Source: Daphnia pulex
Lineage: Eukaryota > Arthropoda > Branchiopoda > Diplostraca > Daphniidae
Assembly: GCF_021134715.1 (NCBI RefSeq)
Contig: NC_060018.1
Location: 4,109,501 to 4,173,500, forward strand
Length of the DNA: 64,000 nucleotides
Direction of reading: 5' to 3'
Below the pieces are notes generated by a model. The model saw nothing but the letters and a program-made list of their open reading frames with translations. It made no database searches and was not told the DNA's origin. This document shows, piece by piece, positions 1 to 11,003 of the stretch. Numbering within the stretch: position 1 is the first letter of the stretch; every line of letters begins with the position of its first letter. Position numbers and translations under genes: made by a program.

Positions 1-984
1 ATTACAAACAGTTCTTAAGTGCTTTTTGCTTCTTGGAGTGCGTGCTCTCATTTTGTTTTGTTTTTAAAAACATGACAAACGCTTAAACCGACTGATAGAA
101 TGACGAATGAAGAAGAATTCGGAATGTTAGTTTCAAGTATAAGAGTATATAACTGTTTGTTGACAGCTTCAAGCTTTGATTTCAGAATAAATAGTAATCA
201 TATCTGAATTATCTGTGGGTTCAGTTTCCTTTGCTTGATCATCAATCTAGTTTCTATGCAGTCAGTTATGAGATTGCGGCCGTGCCTCTTCAGCGCAAGC
301 GTACCCGATTACCGCCTTCCCCTATGCCGGAAGGCAACTCAAATTGAAAACAAATTTCCTATCTCTTGTATGCCAGAGAGAGAAGTCATGTTGACTCAGC
401 TGGCGGGCTTCCGATTTAATGCATGTTTCTGAGCTGTCTGGCTTTGGAAACGACACGAAACGGTGACGTGGTTTTTTAGCATTTGTTCCAGCATCCGTTC
501 GTCGTTCGGGAAGGCAAACAATAAAACATTTTATTTCTTTCCCCTAAAATAACGGGGAAGTGTAGGATTTGTTTCGTTCGAAACAGGTGACTTGCAAGCA
601 GTTGCCAATTGGGAAGTAAATTTTGTTAAACCTTGCATCGACATCATTTGCTGAGATGTACGGAAAATCCCCCCTTTTTTTCCTAAATAGTTTCCGTGGT
701 GTTTTCATGACCGCGCGTGTAACGCGTCAAAAGTTTTCTCCCTTCTCTCTCTCTATTTATAAAACTTATCTCCTTGATGTACTCGACGTGTGGACGGGGC
801 TATTGAGCTCGGGAGAAACACAGTCACGAGAAAGGGAAATCTGTAAACGCCCTTGCGCCTTTGAGTTTTCAGTTTTGCCATCGTGAGCTAGATTTCACGT
901 CGCGTTACTTCAGTGGAATGTTGCTTGGTCTTTGACGGTTCGTCCCCTGATGGATGGTTTGTTGATGTACTTTTTTTCTTTTAG
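1..984. other. Presumed MCC upstream intron, no gene seen
   Basis: No open frame here resembles a known protein. The first MCC exon at 985 begins directly after an acceptor (polypyrimidine tract ending in ttag), so this stretch is most simply an intron, and the N-terminal MCC exon(s) should lie left of the window. The short open frames at 235-432 and 623-886 have no recognisable content. Confidence 0.5.
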
Positions 985-3900
985 CTACACCTGGCCGCAC
1001 TAGGTTCACTCCGTGGAGAGATATCGGAACTGCACGCCCGACTCCAAAGGGCCGCTCAAGATCGAGATACGCTCGAACAAGCCCTGGCCAAAACACAGGT
1101 ATTATCGTGCCCCCTTGTTTTCCCTTTGTCGCTGCCAAAGCGAATTCTATCATGTTGTTCATGTTCTTATTTCGGCTTCTTTCAGTTGGAGCGATTGCGA
1201 TTGGTGCAGGAGAGCGAGGAACGGTTGGAACGTCAATCGACGCAGTACGAAGAAAGGCTGACGGAATTGCACAGCGTTATCGCCGAGCTGACGCGGAAAT
1301 TAAACCGACAGCAGTACAAGTAAGAAGAATGGTATTTTCTGCTGAGATGTCATCAATCATTTGTTCCGTTGTTGAATTACAGCGTCATCAAGGAAGAAGG
1401 AGAAGAAGAGGAAACGGAAGACGACGAAGATGAAGAAGAAGCAGAGGAAGATGATGACGTCGACAATGACGGCGAGGAGGAAAGTAAAATGAAAAGGTCC
1501 GATCCAGAAGTCAAAGGCTCTGTCGAACGCCCGACTGATGTCAAGCCTGAGGCAACTAATCGGAACAAGCGGGCAGAAGAAGTTGGCTATAGCTTGCTCA
1601 GGGATGGACAAGATGTAACTGAAGAAGAACCAGAAGCTGCTGCATCCAGCAGCTGCAGTAGCGACCTCTCTTTTGGTGCCAGCTCTTCCGGTATGGATCA
1701 TAACATAATGAAGAGCTAGTCTTAGAAATGACTTATTGATCGAAACATGAAAGGGGGTTTCGTCTACTCTGTAAAAACTGTCGGCGGGGGTGGAGGGGGG
1801 GATGAGACTTGGCACTAGTAACCAATAAGATTCCGCCTTTCAGATGTCTGAATTCCGCAATCAACGCCACAATTAAGTCCTGTAGTTCTGGCCAAGAATG
1901 CTTAATTTGAGATCAAATGAAGATCGCCCGCAATGAAAGCGAGATTGGATCTGGGCAACAGCTTAAATGTCGCTGATTAGTGATTCAGTGTTACACTTCT
2001 TCGGAAGAGGCACTTGGCGAGTTGTCAAACAATCAAGTAGAAGAAATGACACATTTAACAAGAAGTGCCTGACGTGACGACGAACGAGCGTGTTTCTTTG
2101 TACTCTCCTATAATATTCGCATTCTTTCATGCAGATGAAGATGGCGCCGGGCCAGCAGGTGAAGCGAACCAGGCGGGCGAAGATGATCTTGACGCGAAAG
2201 CAGTTCAGGCCGGAGAGAATCTTGATCAATTCCTTTCTTCCGCTGCCAAAGAAGCTTCCGCTCCGATCGCTGATCCTTTGACCGCTTTCAGCTCAGAAAA
2301 CAAAGAACTGAAAGTGGAAATTCTACGACTCGGCCAAGATTTGAACCAGGCTCACGGAATTGTGGACGCCCTGCGCATGGAGCGTGATGAACTAAGGCGA
2401 CAGCTGGAAATGAGCCAACAACCTCGGCCTCTACCTCTTTCGGCGGCAGCGAGTATGGGAGCTCTCTCTAGCCTCCAAGGCAGCCCCATCCACCAGCGGT
2501 TGGTATCAAGTCGCGTATCCAGTCCCGTTGTTGTGGAAGAAGGTCCAGTTTGCAAGGTTGCTGAACGGGTGCGCATTAGACGACTAGACGGCCGGGAAAA
2601 ACTCTTGACCGGATCTCAAATCGCCAGTTTTGGGGTAAGACATCTCTGTCTGTGTTTGTGATTGATGTGTCAGTAAATTCAGGTGAGAATAAGGAGAAAG
2701 CCCACTGCTTCGAGTTCGAGACTGCCCACATTCCGGATCTTGCCATTTCGTAATCTTCTTTAGTGCGAAAGTCACAGGCACTCCCATTGTTTGTCTGCCA
2801 GAGGCCATGTCCAGTATTGGAAGCCAACAACATTTTTTCTCTATTCTTAATTCACGAGGCTTTTCTTTGGACCTGTTTACCTTTCAACTATCGCACAAAG
2901 TTTATCATAAGTTTCTTCCCTTAAAAGATAGACAATCCGCTTCCATGAAGGCTATAACTTTGCACCCTTAAAAGAGTTTCCGCCTTTATCATATTTTTTT
3001 TGTTTGTTTCGAAGCTTTACGTGGTTCTCTCTCTCCATTACGTAAAGCCTTTGTCTTTATTGTTTATAATTTCTAGATACGCGATGCTCGAGTGGCTGAG
3101 CAGTTGGTTTGCTCCGTTCACCAAGATTCTGTTCAAGGCGAGGCACATCACGCATCCGGAGCCGAGTCTGTACGTGTCAATGAATTGGAGCTGGAAGTGG
3201 AACGGTTGGCTAGCCGCTCTGAGCATTTGCGAGCTCAAAATGACGTGCTTTCGATGACACTTGCCGAGTCTCGAGCTTTGGGCGAACGTCTCGCAGTGCT
3301 GCTCGGTATTCATATTCGATAAAAGAAATGCTGAAATAGATTTTTCTATTTTTTATTTTTGTTTATTCATGCAGGCAAATACGAATCAAATTGCATGGCG
3401 TTACGCATGGCACTTGAAAGAGCCGATAGAGTTTCAGAAGCATTTGAAGTTCTAGCTGCCTTAGTAGAAAGCGAAATGTCTCTTCTATTGGCCAACTGCC
3501 AAGTGGCAGGACTAGGGTTGACTGGCCGTAGTGGAACCGCTTGGGAAACGGAATCAGGTGGCAATAGTAAAGATCTTAGTGTGCTTTGGAAACGCGCTAC
3601 AGAGCGCAGGCGTTCGGCTGAGAATCTTGCTCGATCCCTCTTGTCAAAATACGATCGTGAACGAGACAATTGGGAGGACACGGGAAGACACACAAAGTAC
3701 TTCAAAAAATAAAAAAATTGTCGGTCTTCAGGACTTATAATTTTCTTATTCCATTTGTTTCTCGTCTATCTTGTAGTACAACAAGCTCTACCTCAAGTGG
3801 AGCGGAGAGTGGTTCAGGATCGGGATCCAATCCAGCTTGTACTCTGGAGCCCACAGAAAGGAAAGTACGAGATATAATCGGCCGGTTGAAAGGTAACATA

Positions 3901-4893
3901 TTTTGTGCCCAGGCTTACTTAAGCAAATTACTTAATCATTTTCTCATTATCTTTTGTAGGTGATAGATCAAGCTTGGAAAACACAGTTCAACAAGTTTCG
4001 CTTCCCCTGGAGTCAGTTTTGGTTGATCCTTTGCCTAAAGAAGTCTTACCTTTGGCTGAAGCTCGGAAAATTGATCTAGAGATGGCCGTCATCATGCAGG
4101 TGAACATCTGCTTTTGTATAAATGAGTAAAAATAGATTTAATCCTATCGTTTCTCTAGGAATTGATGGCCATGAGAGAAGAACGTTCACGACTTCGAACT
4201 CAGGTTTATATTCTTGAAAAAGAGCGGGCTACTCATGAAGCCCAACAACAAGCAACTGCCGCTCAACTTCGAAGTCTTAACACAGGCGTAGGTTTTTTGG
4301 ATATTGAAATGGAGAATGATTTAGGTTACTTAAACGCACTTTTCACTGATAGGGATCTAACACAGATGCATCAGGCGAAAAGCCTCTGTCCTCAATTGAA
4401 GGAGCTGATGGAGACGAATTAACAGTTCGAGAAAAGCGACTCCAATTGAAAATCCAAGAGTTGACGGGAGCCCTTGAACGCGTCACTTCAAGTGCAGAAA
4501 TCCGTAGTCAGCAGTCGGCTGAACTAGTTAGCGATGTCAAGAAAGCCAACGCGTAAGATATCTTTAAATGCTTAACTTACAATATGTTACGTTTTCAACA
4601 AATATGTAATATCCGTAAACTAATTTTCAGGACGTTGGTCCAACTTCTTGAGAGGACTAAGAAAAAGTACCAATCTCGATTAAAAAGACTAGAGCAGCAA
4701 ATGGTCAACATGTCGGAAAGACATGCAATGCAGGTATATAGAGAAAAATTACGAGTTATCAAGTGTGACCGACATAAAAATGTCATGTGATTATCAGGTT
4801 CGCGTCCTAAAGCAACGAGTTATGGTGCTGGAAGATGAGTCTTCCGTCCGCCCTTTACCTTTAAGTTCAGCCCCAAGTGAGACTTCCCTATGA
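985..4893 (+). CDS. MCC: Colorectal mutant cancer protein (MCC) homologue, 5' partial
   Basis: MCC is a cytoplasmic coiled-coil scaffold linked in vertebrates to Wnt/beta-catenin and polarity signalling through PDZ partners. Twelve exons give 793 residues: 985-1098, 1186-1319, 1383-1690, 2135-2634, 3077-3305, 3375-3696, 3777-3892, 3960-4099, 4159-4291, 4366-4552, 4631-4733, 4798-4893. Family landmarks are clear: LHLAALGSLRGEISEL at the start, YEERLTELHSVIAEL in exon 2, GKYESNCMALRMALE in exon 6, ELMAMREERSRLR in exon 9, ALERVTSSAEIRSQQSAE in exon 10, and RVLKQRVMVLEDES before the stop. The protein ends in ETSL, a class I PDZ-binding motif. A very acidic stretch of about 30 residues (exon 3) and a Ser/Ala/Pro-rich part (exon 4) separate the N-terminal coil from the rest. 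Exon 9 to 10 is the least certain junction (donor GTTTTT, 74-bp intron). The N-terminus is outside the window. Confidence 0.95.
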
Positions 4894-5164
4894 TCTTACC
4901 CTTTTTTTTACCCTTCTCTGAATTACGCTTTGCTGTACTCATACGCTTCTTCTCGTTTTCAATTGTGTGATATATAAAATCAGAACGTGCTACTTACCAT
5001 TTATAAGACAAGCTAATCTGAAAGTGCATGACTTTATACTATTTTTTTGTTTTGTTCCCTTACAACCAAATCTTTTTGGTTGTCACTTACTGAAAATCTC
5101 GGATGAATCAATTTCCTGTTGCAGTGTATTATCCGAATTCGATAAAGTAGGTTTACATTGAATT
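4894..5164. other. Tail-to-tail spacer between MCC and BCAS2
   Basis: The two convergent stop codons are 271 bp apart, so both 3' UTRs and polyadenylation sites must fit or overlap here. The sequence is AT-rich. I see no canonical AATAAA on either strand. Confidence 0.7.
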
Positions 5165-6197
5165 TCATTCATTAAGTGAAGCTAACTGTCTCTCAATTTC
5201 AGCACACGCGAGTTCGATTTCGTAGTTTTTAGTGATCAAACCAAACCAAGTGGCTTCCAAATGTTTCATTTTGTCTCCAACCTCTGTCTGATCTTTTTTT
5301 CTAGCCCAATTGACATCTTGGATTTGTTTCCTGTAAAGAAAAATATAATAGTGTATTTTGCAATATGGTGTCTACTTTACTGAAATCATACTTAAATTCC
5401 TGAAGATGCTTCTGAGATTGTTGGATCATCTGGGACAATACAGTGTTATAAATTCTCCATGATTCACAACCATACTCTGACATTAATTCCAAGTTCAAAA
5501 TCCTGTTTTTTAATTGAAATTTTTTTAAATTTATGGTTGCTGTAAAATTTTTTTTTAGAAAACAAACCTTGTTGTTTGATGTTCTAATTGAGCCATTGAA
5601 TTATCAACACACTCTATCCATGCTTGAAGATCATTTAGACGACCAGCAGATGGGGGTGGGAGTTCATATCGTTTCATGCTCAAAACATCCATTGGTTTCT
5701 TTTGAGACAGTCGCTCAAATTCAGTCTTCATCAAAGGAGTCTATGAACATGATAATTTCCATAATTATTACACACTCCTATCATTACTTCCATGCAGACA
5801 GTTCTTACTTCAAATGCTGACAGCTCAAGTGGAGGAAGATGTTCTAGGTAGTTTTTGGTTGGTCTATATCTTCGTGTCTCTTCATCAACCAATGCAAGTG
5901 CCTGATAGAAAGAAATTACTCTCATTAAACAACTATTGGACAAGAGCGAGAGTTCTCAGCAACATACAGTACTATGGTCTAGTACAATAATGTATTGATG
6001 TTAGAGATGACTAGGCTAACACAAGAATCTCCAAGCCTCAATTCGAAGCGATTCAAATATTTCAAAGTTTGCAATGTATAAGTTTTGCTTACCGCTTCTC
6101 GTAGAGTTGGATCTCCATATTCTTGGTCAACGTATGGTAAATCGTCAACCAAAATCCTTTCGTTCGGCGTGGAAATGTTTGTTGACGGAATCGGCAT
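5165..6197 (-). CDS. BCAS2: Pre-mRNA-splicing factor SPF27 (BCAS2)
   Basis: BCAS2/SPF27 is a small nuclear subunit of the Prp19/CDC5L (NineTeen) complex that activates the spliceosome. Five exons, read from high to low coordinates, are 6093-6197, 5809-5901, 5568-5740, 5392-5502 and 5165-5330. They give 215 residues, close to the 225 of the human protein. Diagnostic stretches are [18 protein letters not shown] (exon 1), [18 protein letters not shown] (exon 2), [17 protein letters not shown] and NSMAQLEHQ (exon 3), and [17 protein letters not shown] (exon 4). The C-terminal half is helical, as expected for the coiled-coil part of the family. All introns are short (66-191 bp) with GT-AG ends. 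The start is the first ATG of the family-like frame; an extra N-terminal segment [16 protein letters not shown] precedes the conserved block. The gene faces RpL4 head to head and MCC tail to tail. Confidence 0.97.
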
Positions 6198-6700
6198 TTT
6201 GTGATTTGTGTCAAACTGTCTGTTGTCAGCAAGATTGTCAGATTTTCTGCTGGATTAATAAATATGAGCCACAGTTTTAGTAATTGATTTTCATTATGTC
6301 TAATTATTCATAAACTTACTTTTTGATAATGAATAAAGATCATTAACTTCCTTTAAATGAATAAAATATGAAAATAAATTGGTATATTAAATTTTATTCA
6401 ATAATATTTTGGACACCGTTGCATTGTGAAACAAATAAAACAATATTAAAAATTTTATAACTAATCACTCCATTAAAATGTTTGAAATCATCAATTGAAA
6501 CTCCATAATTTTTGTTATTAAACAGTGGATCAGTTCAGTGAATAATCTGTAATTTTTCAAGTAAATAATCAAGTAAAAAACGGAACGTAGAGGGCGGCAA
6601 TTCTCAAAGTATGCCGGCAACATTGTAGACTTCCTCTTTGTCGCCATTACTGTGGGTCTCTTTCATTCGCCTTTTTACCCGGTCAGGACTATCTACCAAG
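6198..6700. promoter_or_regulatory. Divergent BCAS2-RpL4 promoter region
   Basis: These 503 bp separate the BCAS2 start codon (minus) from the RpL4 start codon (plus). The middle (about 6300-6560) is very AT-rich. The end near RpL4 contains pyrimidine tracts (ctctttcattcgccttttta, 6658-6677) that could hold the 5' terminal oligopyrimidine start expected of a ribosomal protein mRNA. No TATA box is convincing. The transcription start sites are inferred, not seen. Confidence 0.5.
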
Positions 6701-9002
6701 ATGGTAAGCATGAGGTTCTCCAAACATTTTACTAGTTTTTACATACATTAATTTACGAATAGTAAGTAAAAAGGTTAACGGGAGAAACGTGTTTTAAGAA
6801 AATTCTTGCGTGCGTATATTTTTCTAAGCCATTTTCTTGTTAATCTATGGCGAAAGTTTGGGAGTAAAATGTTACCCACAGCGTGGTTTCGTCCTCGTGT
6901 CAAATGGGCTCTTGCTGTTTTTCTATGTTAATTCAACGTCGTTCTTGGTTTATTGTTATGTTTTGGTTAATTGGTACATCTAGTTCAAAGTTTGTGTAAA
7001 TTCAAGTGTTGTCTCTTGAAAATCTTAAATCTAATTTGTTTATCCATTTTGTTTTACAGAGTAAGGTGGTCGCGAGGCCGTTGATTACCGTTTACAATGA
7101 GAAGGCTGAGGCCTCTGGAACCAGCATCCAGCTCCCTGCAATCTTCAGGGCTCCCATTAGGCCAGACATTGTCAGCTTTGTTCAACAACAAATGTCAATG
7201 AATCGTCGTCACCCTTATTGTGTCAGCGAGAAAGCAGGTAACTTGTATGCCAATTATATGGCACACAGCATTGAAATGTAGGAGTAATTGTACGTCAGAC
7301 TCTTCTTGTGCAGTGTGCAACACTAAAGCGAGTCCCTGAGGCCTTTCTCGCTTTGTTTTCTTAAAGTGAGGGGTTGGGCAACCGGACAAACTTCATACAC
7401 ACATGTAATGGTGTGATTGTTAATCTTCTTCTTTCCTATTACAGGTCATCAGACAAGTGCTGAATCATGGGGTACTGGTCGTGCTGTGGCTCGTATTCCC
7501 CGTGTCCGAGGAGGTGGTACCCATCGCTCCGGTCAGGGTGCCTATGGTAACATGTGTCGTGGTGGACGTATGTTTGCCCCCACCAAGATCTGGCGCCGTT
7601 GGCATCGCAAGATCAACGTTAACCAGAAACGTTTTGCATTGTGCTCGGCCGTCGCTGCTTCGGGTATTCCGTCTTTGGTGATGTCCAAAGGTAAATATGA
7701 GCCAAGATCATCATTGCACGGTTCCATACTAGCATGATGAATATGTGTTTCCTGTGTTTCTGACAAGCATGAAGTCATACCATGAGTCCCTGATCCATAC
7801 AATGATAGTAGTAAATAAGGTCATATTGAATTAGAACTAAAATGTTTTTACATTCAGGTCACTTGATCAATGATGTCCCGGAGATGCCTTTGGTTGTGTC
7901 GGACAAGGTTCAAGAATACAAAAAAACCAAACAGGCCGTCGTGTTGTTGCGCCGTCTTCGCGCATGGACTGATGTCCAGAAGGTTTGTTTCTAGATATTT
8001 ATGTATAATTATCACGGGAAAATGATGAGTTGCTTCTTGGTCTGTGTTTATGAGTAAATGATTTCACCTTAGAGCTCTGAACAAAATCTGAGTCATGAAT
8101 GATTTTATGTGTGAACACCGTCTAATTAATCTGATTTCTTACAGGTTTACAAGACCAGGCGTTTCCGCGCAGGTAAGGGTAAGATGCGCAACCGTCGCCG
8201 TACCAGCAAATTGGGTCCACTGGTCATCTATGGCAGAGATCAGGGTTTGACCAAGGCTTTCCGTAACATCCCCGGAGTTTCTATGATTTCAGTAAACAAA
8301 CTGAACCTCATGAAGCTTGCTCCTGGTGGTCATGTTGGCCGTTTCTGCATCTGGACCGAGTCTGCTTTCCAACGCTTGAACGCCCTCTACGGTACTTGGC
8401 GTCAGAAGTCTAAGCTGAAGAGCAACTACAACTTGCCTCAGCCCATCATGACCGGAACAGATTTGTCTCGTTTGTTGAAGTCTGATGAAATCCAGAAGGT
8501 TATCAGACGACCAAGGCAAGCTTTCTTTTTAATCTTTATTATTGATTAATTAATGATGAAAACCACATTTAGAGCATTGGGTTATGAATCTTTGTGATTA
8601 GCAAATTAATCTGAACGCAGTTTATCATTCAAGTGATACTGTCTGGTGCAAAGATGACTAATCGATACAATTTAAATTACAGGAAGATGATCCGTCGTGC
8701 ATCTGTTAAGCGCAATCCTCTTACCAACATGAGAGCATTGATGAAGTTGAACCCGTACTCCGCCGTGATTAAGAAGTCTGCCGCTGCTGTTGCTGAGGCC
8801 CGGAAGAAGAGCAAGACTGCTTTGCTCGAGAAGAAGCGCGAGGTAATTTTGTTTTCTGTGAATGTTTGTATGTCTTAGATAGTTTTTCGTTTGATTTCTG
8901 TTTGAATTGTTAAAATTGTATTACCGCATGTGAACGTAACTTAATGCATGCCACATTGTTTAACATGTACAGGCGAGTGCTACCAAGAAGGTAGCTGCCT
9001 AG
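6701..9002 (+). CDS. RpL4: Ribosomal protein L4 (uL4), short-form reading
   Basis: RpL4 is a core large-subunit protein whose internal loop lines the peptide exit tunnel. Exons are 6701-6703 (the ATG alone), 7060-7237, 7445-7690, 7858-7982, 8145-8515, 8683-8842 and 8973-9002, giving 370 residues. The start [16 protein letters not shown] and the blocks [53 protein letters not shown] and [18 protein letters not shown] are textbook uL4. Having only the ATG in exon 1 resembles other ribosomal protein genes. The fifth intron has a GC donor (8516). The last short exon adds ASATKKVAA and a TAG stop at 9000-9002. The total is a little shorter than the fly (about 400) or human (427) proteins, which carry Lys/Ala-rich tails. 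See the next entry for a longer reading. Confidence 0.97.
8516..8682 (+). other. RpL4: Non-canonical GC-AG intron in RpL4
   Basis: The reading frame between exons 5 and 6 is restored (RRPR-KMIRR) only if the exon ends after ccaag at 8515, placing GCAAGC at the donor. AG|GCAAG is the known consensus of GC-AG introns, which U2-type spliceosomes accept. The acceptor is a normal ttacag at 8677-8682. Confidence 0.85.
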
Positions 9003-9130
9003 CCTGCGAGTGAGCGCACACAGCATGGTTTATTGAGCTAATCAACAGATGTTTTTGGTGAGTTGTCCATCGTAGTGAGAATCTGATTTGGAAAATAGTC
9101 CAAGTTCTAATTTGTATATCCATTCTACAG

Positions 9131-9631
9131 TCAGTAGTACCCGTACCAAATTTACCTGTTGAAAAGCCGAAAGAAGAAGCGCCCGTTCAAGCACCGGTCC
9201 AAGATGTCAAACCAACTCAACCTCCTCCTGTTGAAACCCCTAAGCCAACACCACCAGAAACAAAGAAAAGCAAGAAATCCAAGACGGCTGCAAAGGATTT
9301 GCAAGTAGAACCGATGGATGTAACACCCGCGTCCGTTGTTGAGGTGAAGACTGCCCTAGCTCCAGCTAAGGAACCATCTCCGCCAATCGTTACCATCCCT
9401 GAACCTGTAGTTAAGGTGGTAACACCAGTCGCTACTCCTGTAAAAGGAAAATCGCCACCAGTCGTTCCTGCCCCAACACCGATTGCTGTCCCGGAAGTGA
9501 AGCCGTTGGAAAAGGTTCTTGCTGCTCCCGTTGAAGCTATCCCATTAGAAGAAGCTTCTGTTCCCGAATCAGCTGCTGATAAGGGATCGAAAGCCAAGAA
9601 AGCAAAGGGGAAGAAAAATAAGAAGGAATGA
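9131..9631 (+). CDS. RpL4: Alternative C-terminal exon of RpL4
   Basis: This is a 167-codon open frame (166 residues plus TGA) directly after an acceptor (cattctacag, 9121-9130). It is rich in Pro, Ala, Val and Lys and ends SKAKKAKGKKNKKE, like the basic tails of RpL4 proteins. Exon 6 of RpL4 (ending 8842) stops on a codon boundary and this exon starts in phase 0, so skipping 8973-9057 would join ...LLEKKRE to SVVPVPNLPVEKPKEE in frame and give a 527-residue protein. A weaker donor inside exon 7 (after 8990) also joins in frame, giving 533 residues. Without skipping, a donor at 9058 (GTGAGT) would make this 3' UTR. An AATAAA follows at 9681. Whether it is translated is inference from its composition and phase; a separate gene is unlikely because there is no in-frame initiator near its start. 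Confidence 0.75.
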   Translation, partial: SVVPVPNLPVEKPKEEAPVQAPVQDVKPTQPPPVETPKPTPPETKKSKKSKTAAKDLQVEPMDVTPASVVEVKTALAPAKEPSPPIVTIPEPVVKVVTPVATPVKGKSPPVVPAPTPIAVPEVKPLEKVLAAPVEAIPLEEASVPESAADKGSKAKKAKGKKNKKE

Positions 9632-9680
9632 GTGACATCATTGAACCTGTGCCTGTATGACGTTTTTTCTGTGACATCTG

Positions 9681-9686
9681 AATAAA
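9681..9686 (+). promoter_or_regulatory. RpL4 polyadenylation signal
   Basis: A canonical AATAAA lies about 50 bp after the long-form stop codon (9631). This supports the downstream exon belonging to the RpL4 transcript. Confidence 0.7.
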
Positions 9687-9908
9687 CCTTCTGCAGGCTG
9701 AAATGTGTTTAATTTATCTTAATAATTAGCTATTAAATGTAAATGTCATGGAAATGCTAATTCTCGCCGTTTGTGGCGCTGTCTTCAATGTTTTGTCAGA
9801 TGGTGTTTTATACGTCAAGTCTACAATACATTCCTTGTCTTCGTCCTGATAGCAAGGTATCGTATGTAGTGCTCAAATAGGTTCAGAATTGTGCTACAAG
9901 AAACAGAA

Positions 9909-10682
9909 ATGAGCTCAGAGAAATTTGAAACTCTGGATGAAGATGTACAAGTTTTGTTCGAAATTCTGCAAAGAAAGTGTTCCGGTAAGCTAGAACAATG
10001 TTTTGGCGAAGAAAAAAAGCAAGTTATTGCCGATGTCGAAAGAGGACTAGATGAAGCTAAACAAGCAATATTTGAAATGGAAGCTGAAGCTAGAGCAGCT
10101 CCTGGCTCTTTTAGGATGGACATGATTGGCAGGTAAAAATGTGAATGTCTTAAGTTTACACAGCAAACAATACATGTAGTAAAATTTCAACTAATGTTTT
10201 TTTTATCATCCAACTTCAGAGTACGAAGACATCAGGACACCTGTTCCAAACTTGCTCTATTGATCAATTCTTCCAAGCAATCAGAAATGTCTCTGGCCTC
10301 ATCAAGAGGAAAACTGTTGGAAAACCAATCCACTGCTGCATTTAGCCAAAACCGGGGCATTGATAATGCTCTTCAAACAACTGTTCGCCAAGGAACTGCA
10401 GTTCTGGAAAGAACATCACAGAGCCTCTACAGAACTACTCAGGTTGCTTTAGAAAGTGAAGAGATTGGCACTGGAGTTATTCAAGAATTAAGTCAACAAA
10501 GAGAAGTGCTTGTTCGTACAAGAGATAGATTGACTGAAACGGATGCAGAGCTGGGAAGAAGTAGAAGAATCCTTAAGTCAATGTCTCGTGTTGCTATGAC
10601 TAATAAGCTTGTCCTAATTGTCATCATTCTGTTGGAGATATGCATTTTGACAGGTTTAGTTTATTATAAATTTTTTTCTTGA
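9909..10682 (+). CDS. VTI1B: Qb-SNARE VTI1B
   Basis: Vti1b is a tail-anchored Qb-SNARE of late endosome/lysosome and trans-Golgi fusion. Two exons (9909-10132 and 10220-10682) give 228 residues. Residues 1-90 form the helical N-terminal Vti1 domain (EKFETLDEDVQVLFEILQ through APGSFRMDMIGR). The SNARE motif follows, with IGTGVIQELSQQREVLVRTR around the central glutamine layer. The end, LGRSRRILKSMSRVAMTNK then a hydrophobic segment of about 20 residues and LVYYKFFS, closely matches the known Vti1b C-terminus. The transmembrane anchor therefore sits at the extreme C-terminus with almost no lumenal tail. The start is the ATG at 9909; a leading in-frame GTG is not used. The intron is 87 bp. The gene lies 226 bp after the RpL4 polyadenylation signal on the same strand. 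Vti1a is the alternative, but the tail favours Vti1b. Confidence 0.93.
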
Positions 10683-11003
10683 AATTATTGTCCTCAAATT
10701 CTTAACATACCTCATCAAAAATGTAACTAATAGTGTTAGTGCCTTGAATTTGTGTAAAAGCCGATACAAAAATATAATCATGCGCATAGCGACCAGTATT
10801 TTTTTCCCCTTGCGTGCGCAAAGGATTTCCTAGCGGCCTTCGTACGCAGACGGAGTTACGAACCCAACCTCTGGCTTTCAGTTCCATTTGACAGAAGCTC
10901 TTCCTGTGTCATGGCGTGCTATACGTGTATTTAAAGTTTTTGCGTTTGCCAACGAAATCTGAGATTTTTCTAAGTTGTTCGTGCTTCGACATCGACAGTT
11001 AAA
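10683..11003 (+). promoter_or_regulatory. VTI1B-Homer spacer and presumed Homer promoter
   Basis: Only 321 bp separate the VTI1B stop from the Homer ATG. A TATTTAAAG element at 10928-10936, 68-76 bp before the ATG, could act as a TATA-like box. The transcription start is not visible by sequence alone. Confidence 0.35.

Noticed and set aside
576..584. tRNA B-box-like GTTCGAAAC
   Set aside because: No matching A-box, acceptor stem or cloverleaf can be folded around it.
1357..1815. 152-codon minus-strand open frame opposite MCC exon 3
   Set aside because: It is the antisense of the acidic GAA/GAT-rich exon, which naturally lacks stops on the other strand.
9003..9130. Idea that 9131-9631 is a separate gene
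   Set aside because: There is no in-frame start codon near an exon start, the phase fits RpL4 exon 6 exactly and the tail composition suits RpL4.
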